This document shows, piece by piece, positions 14,785 to 20,905 of a stretch of DNA of 24,007 bases (position 1 is its first letter; each line of letters opens with the position of its first letter). A model generated the notes under the pieces. It had not been told where the DNA came from. It searched no databases and saw only the letters and a list, made by a program, of their open reading frames with translations. Position numbers and translations under genes: made by a program. Source of the stretch: a virus; IMG/VR virus record IMGVR_UViG_3300031696_000059, positions 1 through 24,007 of that record; one strand, written 5' to 3'.

Positions 14785-16429
14785 CTAATGGACACCTTAT
14801 ATTTAATTGTTTACCTGCATCTATTATTGATTGAACAGCTAACTTTCCAAACTCTTCTGCTCTATCTTCTTGAACTTCATATTGAAATTCATCATGCACA
14901 TTCACTACAGGGAATGCTTTGATTTGTTTACTTATAACATATTCTTGTAGTAATGTCAACGATTTTTTCATAACTACAGCACCTGCACCCTGCAATAAAG
15001 TATTTAATGCAGAGTATTGATGTCTTATTATTATTTTTCTTTGGTCAAGTCCTTTGACCCATCTTCTTTTAGCCACTCTATCCACCTTTTCTCGTAGTCG
15101 TTTAAGACTTGGTGTACCTCTAAGAAATTTTTCTTTAATTCTTTCTCCATCTCGTTCCGTACCTTTAATGATACTTCCGATTTTTCTGTTACCTGCTCCA
15201 TAGATGAATGCGTAAATAAAAGTCTTCGCCTCATCTCTTGACCCCAAACCAGCAGTAGTTTGATTTGCTGTGTGTATATCTCCATTAATGATTTCATATA
15301 TATAATCCTTATCGTTCATGTAGTGGGCTAACATCCTTAACTCTAAGCCTGATGCATCAACCCCTACTAATTTATACCCTTTTTCTACTATCCATAATTC
15401 TCTACATTCTTTTCCGTAGGTTGAATGCACAGCAGGAACTTGAGCCATATTGGGCGATTGATGACTCATTCTCCCTGTAATTGTACCATTGGTTATTACT
15501 TTGCCATGCACTCTACCATCTTCTCTAACTGCTTCAATCCAGGAGGAAACTTGGGCGATTCTTTTTTGAAGCATTAGAAACCTGTTAATTAATTTAGCCT
15601 CAGGAATATTTTTTATCGCTGATAATACTTTCTCATCTACAATAATATGTCCTTTGTCAGTTTTCTTTTTTGGTTTCCATCCTAGCCTAACTAATCGTTC
15701 TGCTATTTGTTGACGTGAGCCTAAATTAAATTCTTTAATTTTTACTTTTATAAAAGGTACACCTTTAACATACCCTCTAGCTTTATTGTTAGACTTAGGA
15801 ATAAACTCTTCTTCTAATCTTAAAGGTGGAAAAGTTTCTCTTACTTTGTTTTGTAAATCTGTCATGTCTTCTTGAAATTTACTTTGTAACATATAAGCAC
15901 CAACAACGTCTAGCTTAAAGCCTCTCTCATGTTGTCCTTGTATGATGGTCGCAACCTCATGTTCTAACTCTATAGAGTCTCCAAAGTTTTTCATCTTAAT
16001 CATTAAGAATTTATAAAGTCGTTCAGTTAACTCAACATCATTCCTACAATATTCCAACATCTCTTTACTTAGGTAATCAAATTGTTCGAATTGTATTTTC
16101 TGTTGTCCAAGTTTTAAACCCCAGTTCTTTAATGAATGTCCACCATCTATAACTGGGTTGAATACCCTTGATAAAACTAATGTATCTGTAATTTTACAAT
16201 TTGTAAATAAATCCTTACCAAAAAATTTATTTAATACTGGTACATCAAATCCAATTATATTATGTCCAATAAATTCTTTTGTTTGTTTAGCAAACTCTTC
16301 AAATCTATTTAGATTATGTCCATCTTTAAATTGATAATAAGTATCTTGATGTTTACAAATGATACACCATACCTTATCTGCTGTCATGGTAGTCTCAATA
16401 TCAAATACTACTTTATCAAATTTCATCAT
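14741..16429 (-). CDS. T7-like family A DNA polymerase with 3'-5' exonuclease (562 aa)
   Basis: Replicates the phage genome. Numbered from ATG 16429. Proofreading domain: FDIET (Asp10, Glu12), HNIIGFD (Asn57, Asp62) and YCRNDVEL (Tyr127, Asp131). Polymerase: motif A DASGLELR (Asp358), motif B RDEAKTFIYAFIYGAG (Lys402, Tyr406) and motif C VNVHDEF (His512, Asp513). The C-terminus GNNWSETH matches T7 gp5's GPNWAICH, down to the last His. It is about 140 residues shorter than T7 gp5 (704); some of that loss should fall in the thumb, where T7 binds thioredoxin. Tyr406 is at the Pol I 762 position. An in-frame TTG at 16432 is a weaker start. It overlaps the primase-helicase gene by 14 bases. Confidence 0.96.
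   Translation of the reverse strand: MMKFDKVVFDIETTMTADKVWCIICKHQDTYYQFKDGHNLNRFEEFAKQTKEFIGHNIIGFDVPVLNKFFGKDLFTNCKITDTLVLSRVFNPVIDGGHSLKNWGLKLGQQKIQFEQFDYLSKEMLEYCRNDVELTERLYKFLMIKMKNFGDSIELEHEVATIIQGQHERGFKLDVVGAYMLQSKFQEDMTDLQNKVRETFPPLRLEEEFIPKSNNKARGYVKGVPFIKVKIKEFNLGSRQQIAERLVRLGWKPKKKTDKGHIIVDEKVLSAIKNIPEAKLINRFLMLQKRIAQVSSWIEAVREDGRVHGKVITNGTITGRMSHQSPNMAQVPAVHSTYGKECRELWIVEKGYKLVGVDASGLELRMLAHYMNDKDYIYEIINGDIHTANQTTAGLGSRDEAKTFIYAFIYGAGNRKIGSIIKGTERDGERIKEKFLRGTPSLKRLREKVDRVAKRRWVKGLDQRKIIIRHQYSALNTLLQGAGAVVMKKSLTLLQEYVISKQIKAFPVVNVHDEFQYEVQEDRAEEFGKLAVQSIIDAGKQLNIRCPLDGKYKVGNNWSETH
14931..14959 (-). promoter_or_regulatory. Possible internal promoter within the polymerase gene
   Basis: On the minus strand: TTGACA (14959-14954), a 17-base spacer ending in ATATGT, and TATAAG (14936-14931), eleven of twelve consensus bases. 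It would boost the exonuclease and distal genes. The bases also encode LTLLQEYVIS, so coincidence cannot be excluded. Confidence 0.4.
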
Positions 16430-18059
16430 CAACCATTTGAACTTCGTTAAGTCTACCAGTATCTACATCATATTTTAAATCACAACATGGTCCAGTTAAT
16501 CCTGAGAACCTATTTTTTAATACTCTTATTCTTGTTGTATTTCTAATATCAGGGTCGCTATTCTGAGCGTCTCTCTCTAATCCGATTACCATATCACTAA
16601 GTTGTCCTATACTTGCTGAACCTCTTAGTTGTGATAGGGAAGTTGAAGCACCTTCTTCATGTCCTTTACCCTCAGGTCTTCTTAAATGAGATACAACAAT
16701 CATAGATAAGCCTGTTTCTTGAACAAGTGTTCTAAGCCTAGTCATAATTTCATCTAATGCTCTTCGTTCATCTCCATGTGATTGGTCTGATACAATAATA
16801 CTAACATGGTCTATTATAACATACTTACAATCTAATCCTTTAGCTAAATATCTAACTCTTGAAACTATATTATCAATTGAATTAGAACCGAAGTGGTCAA
16901 ACATAAATACTCTGCCAGTACCTACTGTTGCATCAAAGTAAGTCTTCATCTCTTCTTTACTTACATGAACGTCAGGCAAATGTAATCTTTGATTAGCTTC
17001 TATACTCATTAAACCTTTGGAAGTTATTACTGGAGTTTCCTCTAGCATTAACAAACCTATATTATCTTTAGTTGATTTAATTATATGATGTACAATCTCT
17101 CGCATCACTTGTGTTTTACCTAGTCCACTACCTGCTGTAAAGGTAACTAACTCTGATGGTCTTAATCCATATGTTATTTTGTTCATTCCTTCAAAAGGAT
17201 ATTGAACAAATGATTTTAATGTTGGTTTAGTTATCTCATCAAATAATATATTTGCATTTATAATACCATCAGGAGCATATAACTTTGCACCCCAAAAAGC
17301 TTTGGTATATATTTGTAATTTATTTTTACTTAAACAATCTGAGGCATCCTTATATCCCTCAGGTAAATGCATAACCTTACATTTTCCTGGAGAAAAAAGT
17401 TCAGCTACTTTCATAGCCCCTTCTTGTCCTTGCTTATCATTATCAAAATTAATAATAACATTATCAAACTGTTCTAAAAAATCTAAACTTGTTTTAATAT
17501 CTTTAACAGCAGAAGTAATACCATTCTTAATACTTACTACTGGAGTTTCATATTTATCTGTTTTAAATATTTGATAAGCTGATAAACAATCCAACTCACC
17601 TTCTGTTATAATTATATACTTATTTTTAGAGAAGAGATGTTCCCCAAACAAACCTGAGTTCTTTGTGTTTCCTTGAATACTAAATTCTTTTAACTTAGTA
17701 TATCTAGTTTTGGTTGCAATCTTTGCACCTTGCTTATCATGGTAGGGGTAATAGTGATTGGTAATAGTACCAACACTATCCATCTTAACTGTAACCCCAA
17801 ACCTTTTACAAGTTTGTTCTCTTATATTTCTATCTATAATTTCTGCAAAGTTAGATTGTTTTAAATAATCTTTAACCTCATATTCGTTTGCTGAATTAGT
17901 TGTATTAACTTCTTGTGCTTCCATATTATATTCCTTTATATATTCTTGACAGGAGAAACAATATGCCGAACCATCCTTATTCATTGATACCGCATCACTA
18001 CTAGAACATAGTGGACATGGTAGATGGTACTTTATAAACCCATTATTATCTGTTTCCAT
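16416..18059 (-). CDS. T7 gp4-like bifunctional primase-helicase (547 aa)
   Basis: Makes primers and unwinds DNA at the fork. Numbered from ATG 18059. An N-terminal zinc finger has Cys15-x2-Cys18 and Cys34-x2-Cys37 (CPLC and CFSC). The TOPRIM primase domain has TEGELD (Glu153) and NFDND (Asp206, Asp208). The RecA-like helicase has Walker A GSGLGKT (310-316), Walker B YVIIDHVS (Asp417), VVSHLRRP and SQLRGSASI. Length is close to T7 gp4 (566). I chose ATG 18059 because GAGGG lies six bases upstream; ATG 18071 would add four residues and lacks a ribosome site. A strong terminator lies 25 bases upstream, so expression depends on read-through. Confidence 0.96.
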   Translation of the reverse strand: METDNNGFIKYHLPCPLCSSSDAVSMNKDGSAYCFSCQEYIKEYNMEAQEVNTTNSANEYEVKDYLKQSNFAEIIDRNIREQTCKRFGVTVKMDSVGTITNHYYPYHDKQGAKIATKTRYTKLKEFSIQGNTKNSGLFGEHLFSKNKYIIITEGELDCLSAYQIFKTDKYETPVVSIKNGITSAVKDIKTSLDFLEQFDNVIINFDNDKQGQEGAMKVAELFSPGKCKVMHLPEGYKDASDCLSKNKLQIYTKAFWGAKLYAPDGIINANILFDEITKPTLKSFVQYPFEGMNKITYGLRPSELVTFTAGSGLGKTQVMREIVHHIIKSTKDNIGLLMLEETPVITSKGLMSIEANQRLHLPDVHVSKEEMKTYFDATVGTGRVFMFDHFGSNSIDNIVSRVRYLAKGLDCKYVIIDHVSIIVSDQSHGDERRALDEIMTRLRTLVQETGLSMIVVSHLRRPEGKGHEEGASTSLSQLRGSASIGQLSDMVIGLERDAQNSDPDIRNTTRIRVLKNRFSGLTGPCCDLKYDVDTGRLNEVQMVDDEI

Positions 18060-18084
18060 TGTCGCCCTCATTAATAGTTAGTCT

Positions 18085-18123
18085 AAAAAAAAGAGAAGGC
18101 AACCTACTACAAGTCGCCTCCCC
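18085..18123 (-). terminator. Strong intrinsic terminator between the SSB and primase genes
   Basis: On the minus strand GGGGAGGCGAC (18123-18113) pairs over 11 bp, with some G-U pairs, with GTTGCCTTCTC (18103-18093) around a nine-base loop, directly followed by eight T (18092-18085). It is the only clear rho-independent terminator seen in the window. It acts only in the minus direction because the other side has no T run. Confidence 0.88.
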
Positions 18124-18163
18124 CAAGGAGTAGTCAAATGAACAGCTGTATTATTCATTTAAC
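18085..18163 (-). ncRNA. Candidate ~80-nt structured RNA or attenuator leader
   Basis: On the minus strand the predicted start (near 18162) of the promoter at 18169-18197 coincides with a 10-bp hairpin. GTTAAATGAA (18163-18154) and TTCATTTGAC (18142-18133) pair around an 11-base loop with one G-U pair. A nine-base linker TACTCCTTG follows, then an 11-bp terminator hairpin and eight U. The fit of promoter, 5' hairpin and 3' terminator suggests a discrete small RNA, or an attenuator for the primase-polymerase genes that begin 25 bases later. The linker's CUCC can instead pair with GGAG at the terminator's base, a possible switch. No known RNA family recognised. Confidence 0.6.
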
Positions 18164-18168
18164 ATCTG

Positions 18169-18197
18169 ATACTACTAAAAATCTTCCTTGATGTCAA
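18169..18197 (-). promoter_or_regulatory. Promoter for the two-hairpin RNA upstream of primase
   Basis: Minus strand: TTGACA (18197-18192), a 17-base spacer, TAGTAT (18174-18169). The -35 is perfect and the -10 matches four of six. The -35 is inside the last codons of the SSB gene and the -10 lies just after its stop. The expected start near 18162 falls at the foot of the first hairpin, which supports the call. Confidence 0.55.
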
Positions 18198-18624
18198 CAC
18201 CATTTGAAGATTCTTCTATGGTAAAATCTTCTCTTGGTTGATACTCAATTAAGTCTACTACTTGTACCGCCTGTAAGTCTAAGCCTACACCTGTCTTACC
18301 TTTATAATTCCAATCATAAGACTTGTACATAACTTTAACCTTACTACCATTACCAACAATTTTATCTAATGGTTTTTTCTCTGCATCTACTAAAGTAGGT
18401 TGTGAGTTTTTATCACCATTGGCTTTTGAAACTTTACGTTTAAATGTAACCATATTCTTAATAGGCTTATCATCAACAACACTTTCTTTGAGAACGATAC
18501 CTTTGCTCTTAAGGTCTTCGGCTGAAGCTTCATCTAATGATAAGTCAACTCGCCACATGGGTTCAAACTTTTCGTTTGGTCTTGTTAAGGATGCCCAGTA
18601 AGCTATGCCTTCTACTATTGCCAT
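18175..18624 (-). CDS. T7 gp2.5-like single-stranded DNA-binding protein (149 aa)
   Basis: Coats single-stranded DNA at the fork and contacts the polymerase and helicase. The start AIVEGIAYWASLTRPNEKF and the late strands VKVMYKSYDWNYKGKTG and GLDLQAVQVVDLIEY fit the OB-fold layout of the gp2.5/DUF2815-type phage SSBs. The C-terminal tail is acidic and ends in KEDF; T7 gp2.5 likewise ends in an acidic tail with a final Phe needed for partner binding. The size (149) is smaller than T7 gp2.5 (232). It has its own promoter immediately upstream, GAGGT as a ribosome site, and precedes the structured RNA and primase gene. Confidence 0.82.
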   Translation of the reverse strand: MAIVEGIAYWASLTRPNEKFEPMWRVDLSLDEASAEDLKSKGIVLKESVVDDKPIKNMVTFKRKVSKANGDKNSQPTLVDAEKKPLDKIVGNGSKVKVMYKSYDWNYKGKTGVGLDLQAVQVVDLIEYQPREDFTIEESSNGVDIKEDF

Positions 18625-18668
18625 ATATATTTTACCTCTATTTTTATTTGTTATTATTTAATAATGAA

Positions 18669-18697
18669 ACTGTATCACAATTATTCCTCATTGTCAA
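18669..18697 (-). promoter_or_regulatory. Promoter of the SSB gene
   Basis: Minus strand: TTGACA (18697-18692), a 17-base spacer, TACAGT (18674-18669) preceded by TGa (extended -10). It straddles the end of the 92-residue gene and the 56-base gap before the SSB gene. The start would be near 18662, giving a leader of about 38 nt. Confidence 0.6.
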
Positions 18698-18959
18698 CAA
18701 CTTTATCTTCTGAATGTAATGCTTCATCAATTTTTTGATTAATAATTCTTTTGATTGAATCTTTTTTTTTAGCCTGTGATTCTACTTCATGTACTTTTTT
18801 ACCTAAAGTTTGTACATCATCATTAGCTTGTTCCAATTGAATTAATAATTTTTTAATTCTTAAATCTTTTTCTTCAGTTAATCTTATTAAAGATTGTTTC
18901 TCATCTGCTAATGATTTTAACTGTTCTTTATATTCTCTGATTAAATCTTTACTACTCAT
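18681..18959 (-). CDS. Coiled-coil hypothetical protein (92 aa)
   Basis: Almost entirely charged helix with heptad-spaced hydrophobics (LIREYKEQLKSLADEKQSLI; LRIKKLLIQLEQANDDVQTL), ending in an acidic tail (EDKVVDNEE). It has no Cys and no enzyme motif. The ATG lies six bases after the nuclease gene's stop and lacks a clear Shine-Dalgarno. Dimeric coiled coil predicted; function unknown. It sits between the nuclease-like gene and the SSB gene, so an accessory role at the fork is possible. Confidence 0.75.
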   Translation of the reverse strand: MSSKDLIREYKEQLKSLADEKQSLIRLTEEKDLRIKKLLIQLEQANDDVQTLGKKVHEVESQAKKKDSIKRIINQKIDEALHSEDKVVDNEE

Positions 18960-18964
18960 AATTT

Positions 18965-19351
18965 TTATAAACTATAGCACCTCTCATTAAATATTTCTTT
19001 TATTGGTATGACCACACACTTACTGGCTCTATAGTCTCCTATACTTTTTGTGTGTGTCTTCTTATACTTCTTAACAATTTTTTTTAAAGTTGGAACTCTA
19101 AAGACTAACATACAATATTCCTTATTAGCTTGTTCAAGAATATGAAACCACCATTTAGCTTCTGTTTTTTCTATACCGCTTGGCTTCCCTCTATACTCAT
19201 ACTCAATAGCAATGTTACCTGTTTTTCTCCACCAACTACGTTCAGTTTTTATTTCTATCTTATCACCACCTAATAGTTTAGCTACTCTTTTCTCTCTAAG
19301 TTGACCATACTTTAGGTCAATATCAAATTTAGAATTATTATTTAGTTTCAT
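18965..19351 (-). CDS. PD-(D/E)XK nuclease-like phage protein (128 aa)
   Basis: It carries YGQLREKRVAKLLGGDKIEIKTE, split here as a helix with Glu (YGQLREKRVAKLL) followed by the strand KIEIKTE, whose E-x-K is the core of PD-(D/E)XK nucleases. Then come WRKTGNIAIEYEYRGKPSGI and a helix with KTEAKWWFHIL. From memory, the GN-x-x-[VI]EYExRGKPSGI block marks a small nuclease-like family widespread in phages; its substrate is not firmly known, and a structure-specific or degradative role in replication is likely. I take ATG 19351 (GAAAG eight bases upstream, four bases after the previous stop). ATG 19366 and TTG 19372 are in-frame alternatives lacking a ribosome site. Confidence 0.78.
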   Translation of the reverse strand: MKLNNNSKFDIDLKYGQLREKRVAKLLGGDKIEIKTERSWWRKTGNIAIEYEYRGKPSGIEKTEAKWWFHILEQANKEYCMLVFRVPTLKKIVKKYKKTHTKSIGDYRASKCVVIPIKEIFNERCYSL

Positions 19352-19355
19352 TTTT

Positions 19356-19703
19356 TTAACTTTCATTTTCAAATGTACAAAAGTATTCTAATAAAAATTT
19401 ATTTAAGTTCTTGTGTTTAAATAAATCTTTTACGTTTGCCTTTTTTATTTTTATAAATAGTAGATGGACAAAATAAGGTGTCATGTTTGCGAATGAACAG
19501 ACATCTACAAAGTATTGGTTTTTAGTATTGAACCATGCATCTGCTTCTTCCACAATATGTTTTCTGCTTTGCCCCCATGCGTGTATATCAACATCAAGAG
19601 AATCCATAATCGCCCTGACTATAACATTTCTCCACAGTAAAACTTCAGGTGTAATAAAGAATGCTTGTCCTTTTCCTTCTAGTAAAGTGTCGTTAAGTAT
19701 CAT
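19356..19703 (-). CDS. Hypothetical protein with a W-F-x-x-VC pattern (115 aa)
   Basis: A GAGGA Shine-Dalgarno lies eight bases before the ATG. The centre reads LLWRNVIVRAIMDSL and then ADAWFNTKNQYFVDVCSFANM, a pattern (Trp, then F-x-x-VC-x-x-A-x-x-x-P-x-x-V) that I associate with small phage and prophage proteins of alphaproteobacteria, without known function. The C-terminus is Lys-rich and helical. The gene lies two bases after the 85-residue gene and four bases before the nuclease-like gene's preferred start, so it belongs to the same operon. Confidence 0.78.
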   Translation of the reverse strand: MILNDTLLEGKGQAFFITPEVLLWRNVIVRAIMDSLDVDIHAWGQSRKHIVEEADAWFNTKNQYFVDVCSFANMTPYFVHLLFIKIKKANVKDLFKHKNLNKFLLEYFCTFENES

Positions 19704-19705
19704 GT

Positions 19706-19963
19706 TTAATCTTCCTCAATATCTGAAAACGATACTGTTTTTTGTTTTGCTTTATCGGTATATTGTTTAGCAATCTTTTTGTTATAAGCCTTCTCATCTA
19801 TTTCTTCTACAGTACTTCGTGATAGTTTAACATCACGATTAATTATATTAGAATAATTACTAAACTTAATTTTACTTAATATCTTTGGCTCTTCTTTTGC
19901 TGTAAAATAATCTTCAATAGTTAGATGCATACTTACGTGGCTCTTCTTTATAAAATATTTCAT
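19706..19963 (-). CDS. Hypothetical protein (85 aa)
   Basis: The start MKYFIKKSHVSMHLTIEDYF is followed by a charged region ending in SFSDIEED. No family recognised. AGGG lies three to four bases before the ATG, inside a structured leader. It is the first gene after the LexA-like regulator and appears to head the operon that leads into the nuclease, SSB and polymerase genes, so control of its leader may matter for the replication genes. Confidence 0.7.
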   Translation of the reverse strand: MKYFIKKSHVSMHLTIEDYFTAKEEPKILSKIKFSNYSNIINRDVKLSRSTVEEIDEKAYNKKIAKQYTDKAKQKTVSFSDIEED

Positions 19964-20060
19964 ATTCCCTTTGACTAAATTGTTTAACGAAGGTCAGGCT
20001 TGAGGACATTCCCCTGTTCTTTAACCGAAAGTGTTTAGACTTCGACCTGACTATATACTT
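19964..20060 (-). promoter_or_regulatory. Structured 5' leader of the 85-aa gene, with a motif shared by the lipoprotein leader
   Basis: Read on the minus strand, GTCAGG (20051-20046) and CCTGAC (19998-19993) close a multi-branched region. Inside are a hairpin CGAAGT/ACTTTCG (20044-20026) and a GGGGA-ATG-TCCTC hairpin. The segment after the first hairpin, GGTTAAAGAAC, recurs as GGCTAAAGAAC after a similar hairpin in the leader at 21372-21399. A 31-codon frame starts at 20009 within the element. No terminator U run follows, and no known riboswitch class fits. Confidence 0.45.
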
Positions 20061-20279
20061 TTAGTACTCGTATTCTTTAATAATTTGTATTGCTCGAGCA
20101 TGGGCAGGATGTCGTTTAATATATCCCTTCCACTCTATATAATGTAGTATATTAAATATACTACTCTTAGATTTATTACCCATAAACTTCATCATATCTT
20201 CAAAGGTTGGCATAATTTTATTTTTCTTTGCGTAAGCTTTAAGAAAAGAGTATAGCTTATATTGTTTTTTTGTCAACAT
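20061..20279 (-). CDS. LexA-type winged-helix DNA-binding regulator without protease domain (72 aa)
   Basis: The whole protein corresponds to the LexA N-terminal DNA-binding domain: LTKKQYKLYSFLKAYAKKN (2-20), IMPTFEDMMKFMG (22-34; helix 2), NKSKSSIFNILHYIEWKGYI (35-54; recognition helix and wing) and RHPAHARAIQII. The Ser/Lys autoproteolysis domain of LexA is absent, so it would not be cleaved in an SOS response. It likely represses or activates early promoters. Its own start region has an extended -10 and three AACAT repeats at 16-bp spacing, pointing to autoregulation. It has no Shine-Dalgarno; the predicted transcript starts at or next to the ATG. Confidence 0.87.
   Translation of the reverse strand: MLTKKQYKLYSFLKAYAKKNKIMPTFEDMMKFMGNKSKSSIFNILHYIEWKGYIKRHPAHARAIQIIKEYEY
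20249..20276 (-). promoter_or_regulatory. Possible second promoter inside the start of the LexA-like gene
   Basis: Minus strand: TTGACA (20276-20271), overlapping codons 2-3, a 16-base spacer, TATACT (20254-20249). Eleven of twelve consensus bases match. Transcripts would begin inside the regulator gene and serve the genes after it. It may be occluded when the AACAT repeats are bound. Confidence 0.4.
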
Positions 20280-20317
20280 AAATTAAGTATAACATATTTT
20301 TGTGGCAACATTATGTT
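20275..20317. repeat. Three AACAT direct repeats at 16-bp spacing over the regulator promoter (candidate operator)
   Basis: On the plus strand AACAT begins at 20275, 20291 and 20307, each preceded by C or T. The third is part of a perfect palindrome AACAT-T-ATGTT (20307-20317). The middle copy contains the extended -10 region and the first covers the start codon. The string AACATATTTTT of the second copy recurs at the lipoprotein promoter (21437-21447). Confidence 0.5.
20286..20294 (-). promoter_or_regulatory. Extended -10 promoter of the LexA-like gene
   Basis: On the minus strand TGtTATACT, with no good -35 at 17 bases. The hexamer ends seven bases before the ATG at 20279, so the transcript would begin at or next to the start codon. 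This agrees with the missing Shine-Dalgarno. Confidence 0.5.
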
Positions 20318-20486
20318 AGGTCTTAGTGTTACAACTACAAAGCTTATGGTATTCTTTTCCTCCTGTTCTTAACTGTCTCTCATATTTAACTTCTGCTTTT
20401 AAATTTTTTACCTCTTCTCTTAAGGAAACAATTTCTTTAGAAAGTTTTTTTTCATTTTCTATTTGTGTTAGATATGGGTCGTTCAT
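20316..20486 (-). CDS. Small coiled-coil protein with C-terminal Cys motif (56 aa)
   Basis: The ATG overlaps the upstream TGA (ATGA arrangement), so it is translationally coupled to the 55-residue gene. Residues 8-40 are a charged coiled coil (QIENEKKLSKEIVSLREEV). The tail has TGGKEYHKLCSCNTKT with Cys-x-Cys. No family recognised. The opposite strand is also open here, but the coupling, the strand of its neighbours and heptad-like spacing favour this frame. Confidence 0.65.
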   Translation of the reverse strand: MNDPYLTQIENEKKLSKEIVSLREEVKNLKAEVKYERQLRTGGKEYHKLCSCNTKT

Positions 20487-20650
20487 GTTTTTTCCTTTGC
20501 CTTCCTACCCTTTACAATAGACCAGTAAATATGAGTTAGGTGGGGGTTCGTTCCCCAATTTGTTTTCCATAAATAATTTTTAATCGTATCTAATATTCTC
20601 TTATCACAATGCACCTGTTTTTTAATTATATTTCTTATATCTCCACTCAT
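20483..20650 (-). CDS. Small basic hypothetical protein (55 aa)
   Basis: The product starts MSGDIRNIIKKQVHCDKRIL and contains two Trp-rich turns (YLWKTNWGTNPHLTHIYW) before a Lys-rich tail. It begins two bases after the stop of the 73-residue gene and ends in an ATGA overlap with the next. GAGGT(AATTAAAA) in the minus-strand mRNA lies upstream as the ribosome site. No family recognised. Confidence 0.65.
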   Translation of the reverse strand: MSGDIRNIIKKQVHCDKRILDTIKNYLWKTNWGTNPHLTHIYWSIVKGRKAKEKT

Positions 20651-20652
20651 TT

Positions 20653-20874
20653 TTAATTACCTCCATCTTGTTCATTTAAACTATATGCAACAGATTGCTC
20701 GAATAAATAATAATTATTTTTATCATACTCCTCTGTCTTCATCATAAGTTTAGCATAAACATCTGCATCTTCTCTTGTTGCAAATCCTTTTTGTGAATAG
20801 AAAGTAGTCTGTCCATCTAGCTTTGACATAACTATATATCTATTTGCATTTACATTTTCTTTTTTCCCAAACAT
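20653..20874 (-). CDS. Hypothetical early protein (73 aa)
   Basis: A GGAGGA Shine-Dalgarno precedes the ATG. The sequence includes ANRYIVMSKLDGQTTFYSQK and FATREDADVYAKLMMKTEEY, a strand-helix pattern like small proteins that display a modified loop, and ends in NEQDGGN. No family recognised. The acidic, small and strongly translated character fits an early host-interaction protein. Confidence 0.75.
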   Translation of the reverse strand: MFGKKENVNANRYIVMSKLDGQTTFYSQKGFATREDADVYAKLMMKTEEYDKNNYYLFEQSVAYSLNEQDGGN

Positions 20875-20905
20875 TTATATCCTCCTATATTCCTTGAGTA
20901 ACTCT

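Noticed and set aside
15031-15297. 88-codon second minus-strand frame inside the polymerase gene
   Set aside because: It lies out of frame with motifs A and B of the polymerase and shows no ribosome site.
17302-17574. 90-codon plus-strand frame inside the primase-helicase gene
   Set aside because: The opposite strand encodes a clear TOPRIM primase domain here; this frame is a mirror of it.
19993-20051. Possible tRNA in the structured leader, because of the multi-branched fold
   Set aside because: There is no 7-bp acceptor stem, no anticodon arm of standard size and no GGTTCRA T-loop in either orientation.
20326-20520. 64-codon plus-strand frame opposite the two small coupled minus-strand genes
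   Set aside because: It has a hydrophobic Phe/Ser-rich product typical of antisense shadows; the minus frames have an ATGA overlap and a normal operon position.
20540-20565. GC-rich hairpin (TGGGG and CCCCA around AACGAA) as a terminator
   Set aside because: It lies within a coding frame and has no U run after it on either strand.
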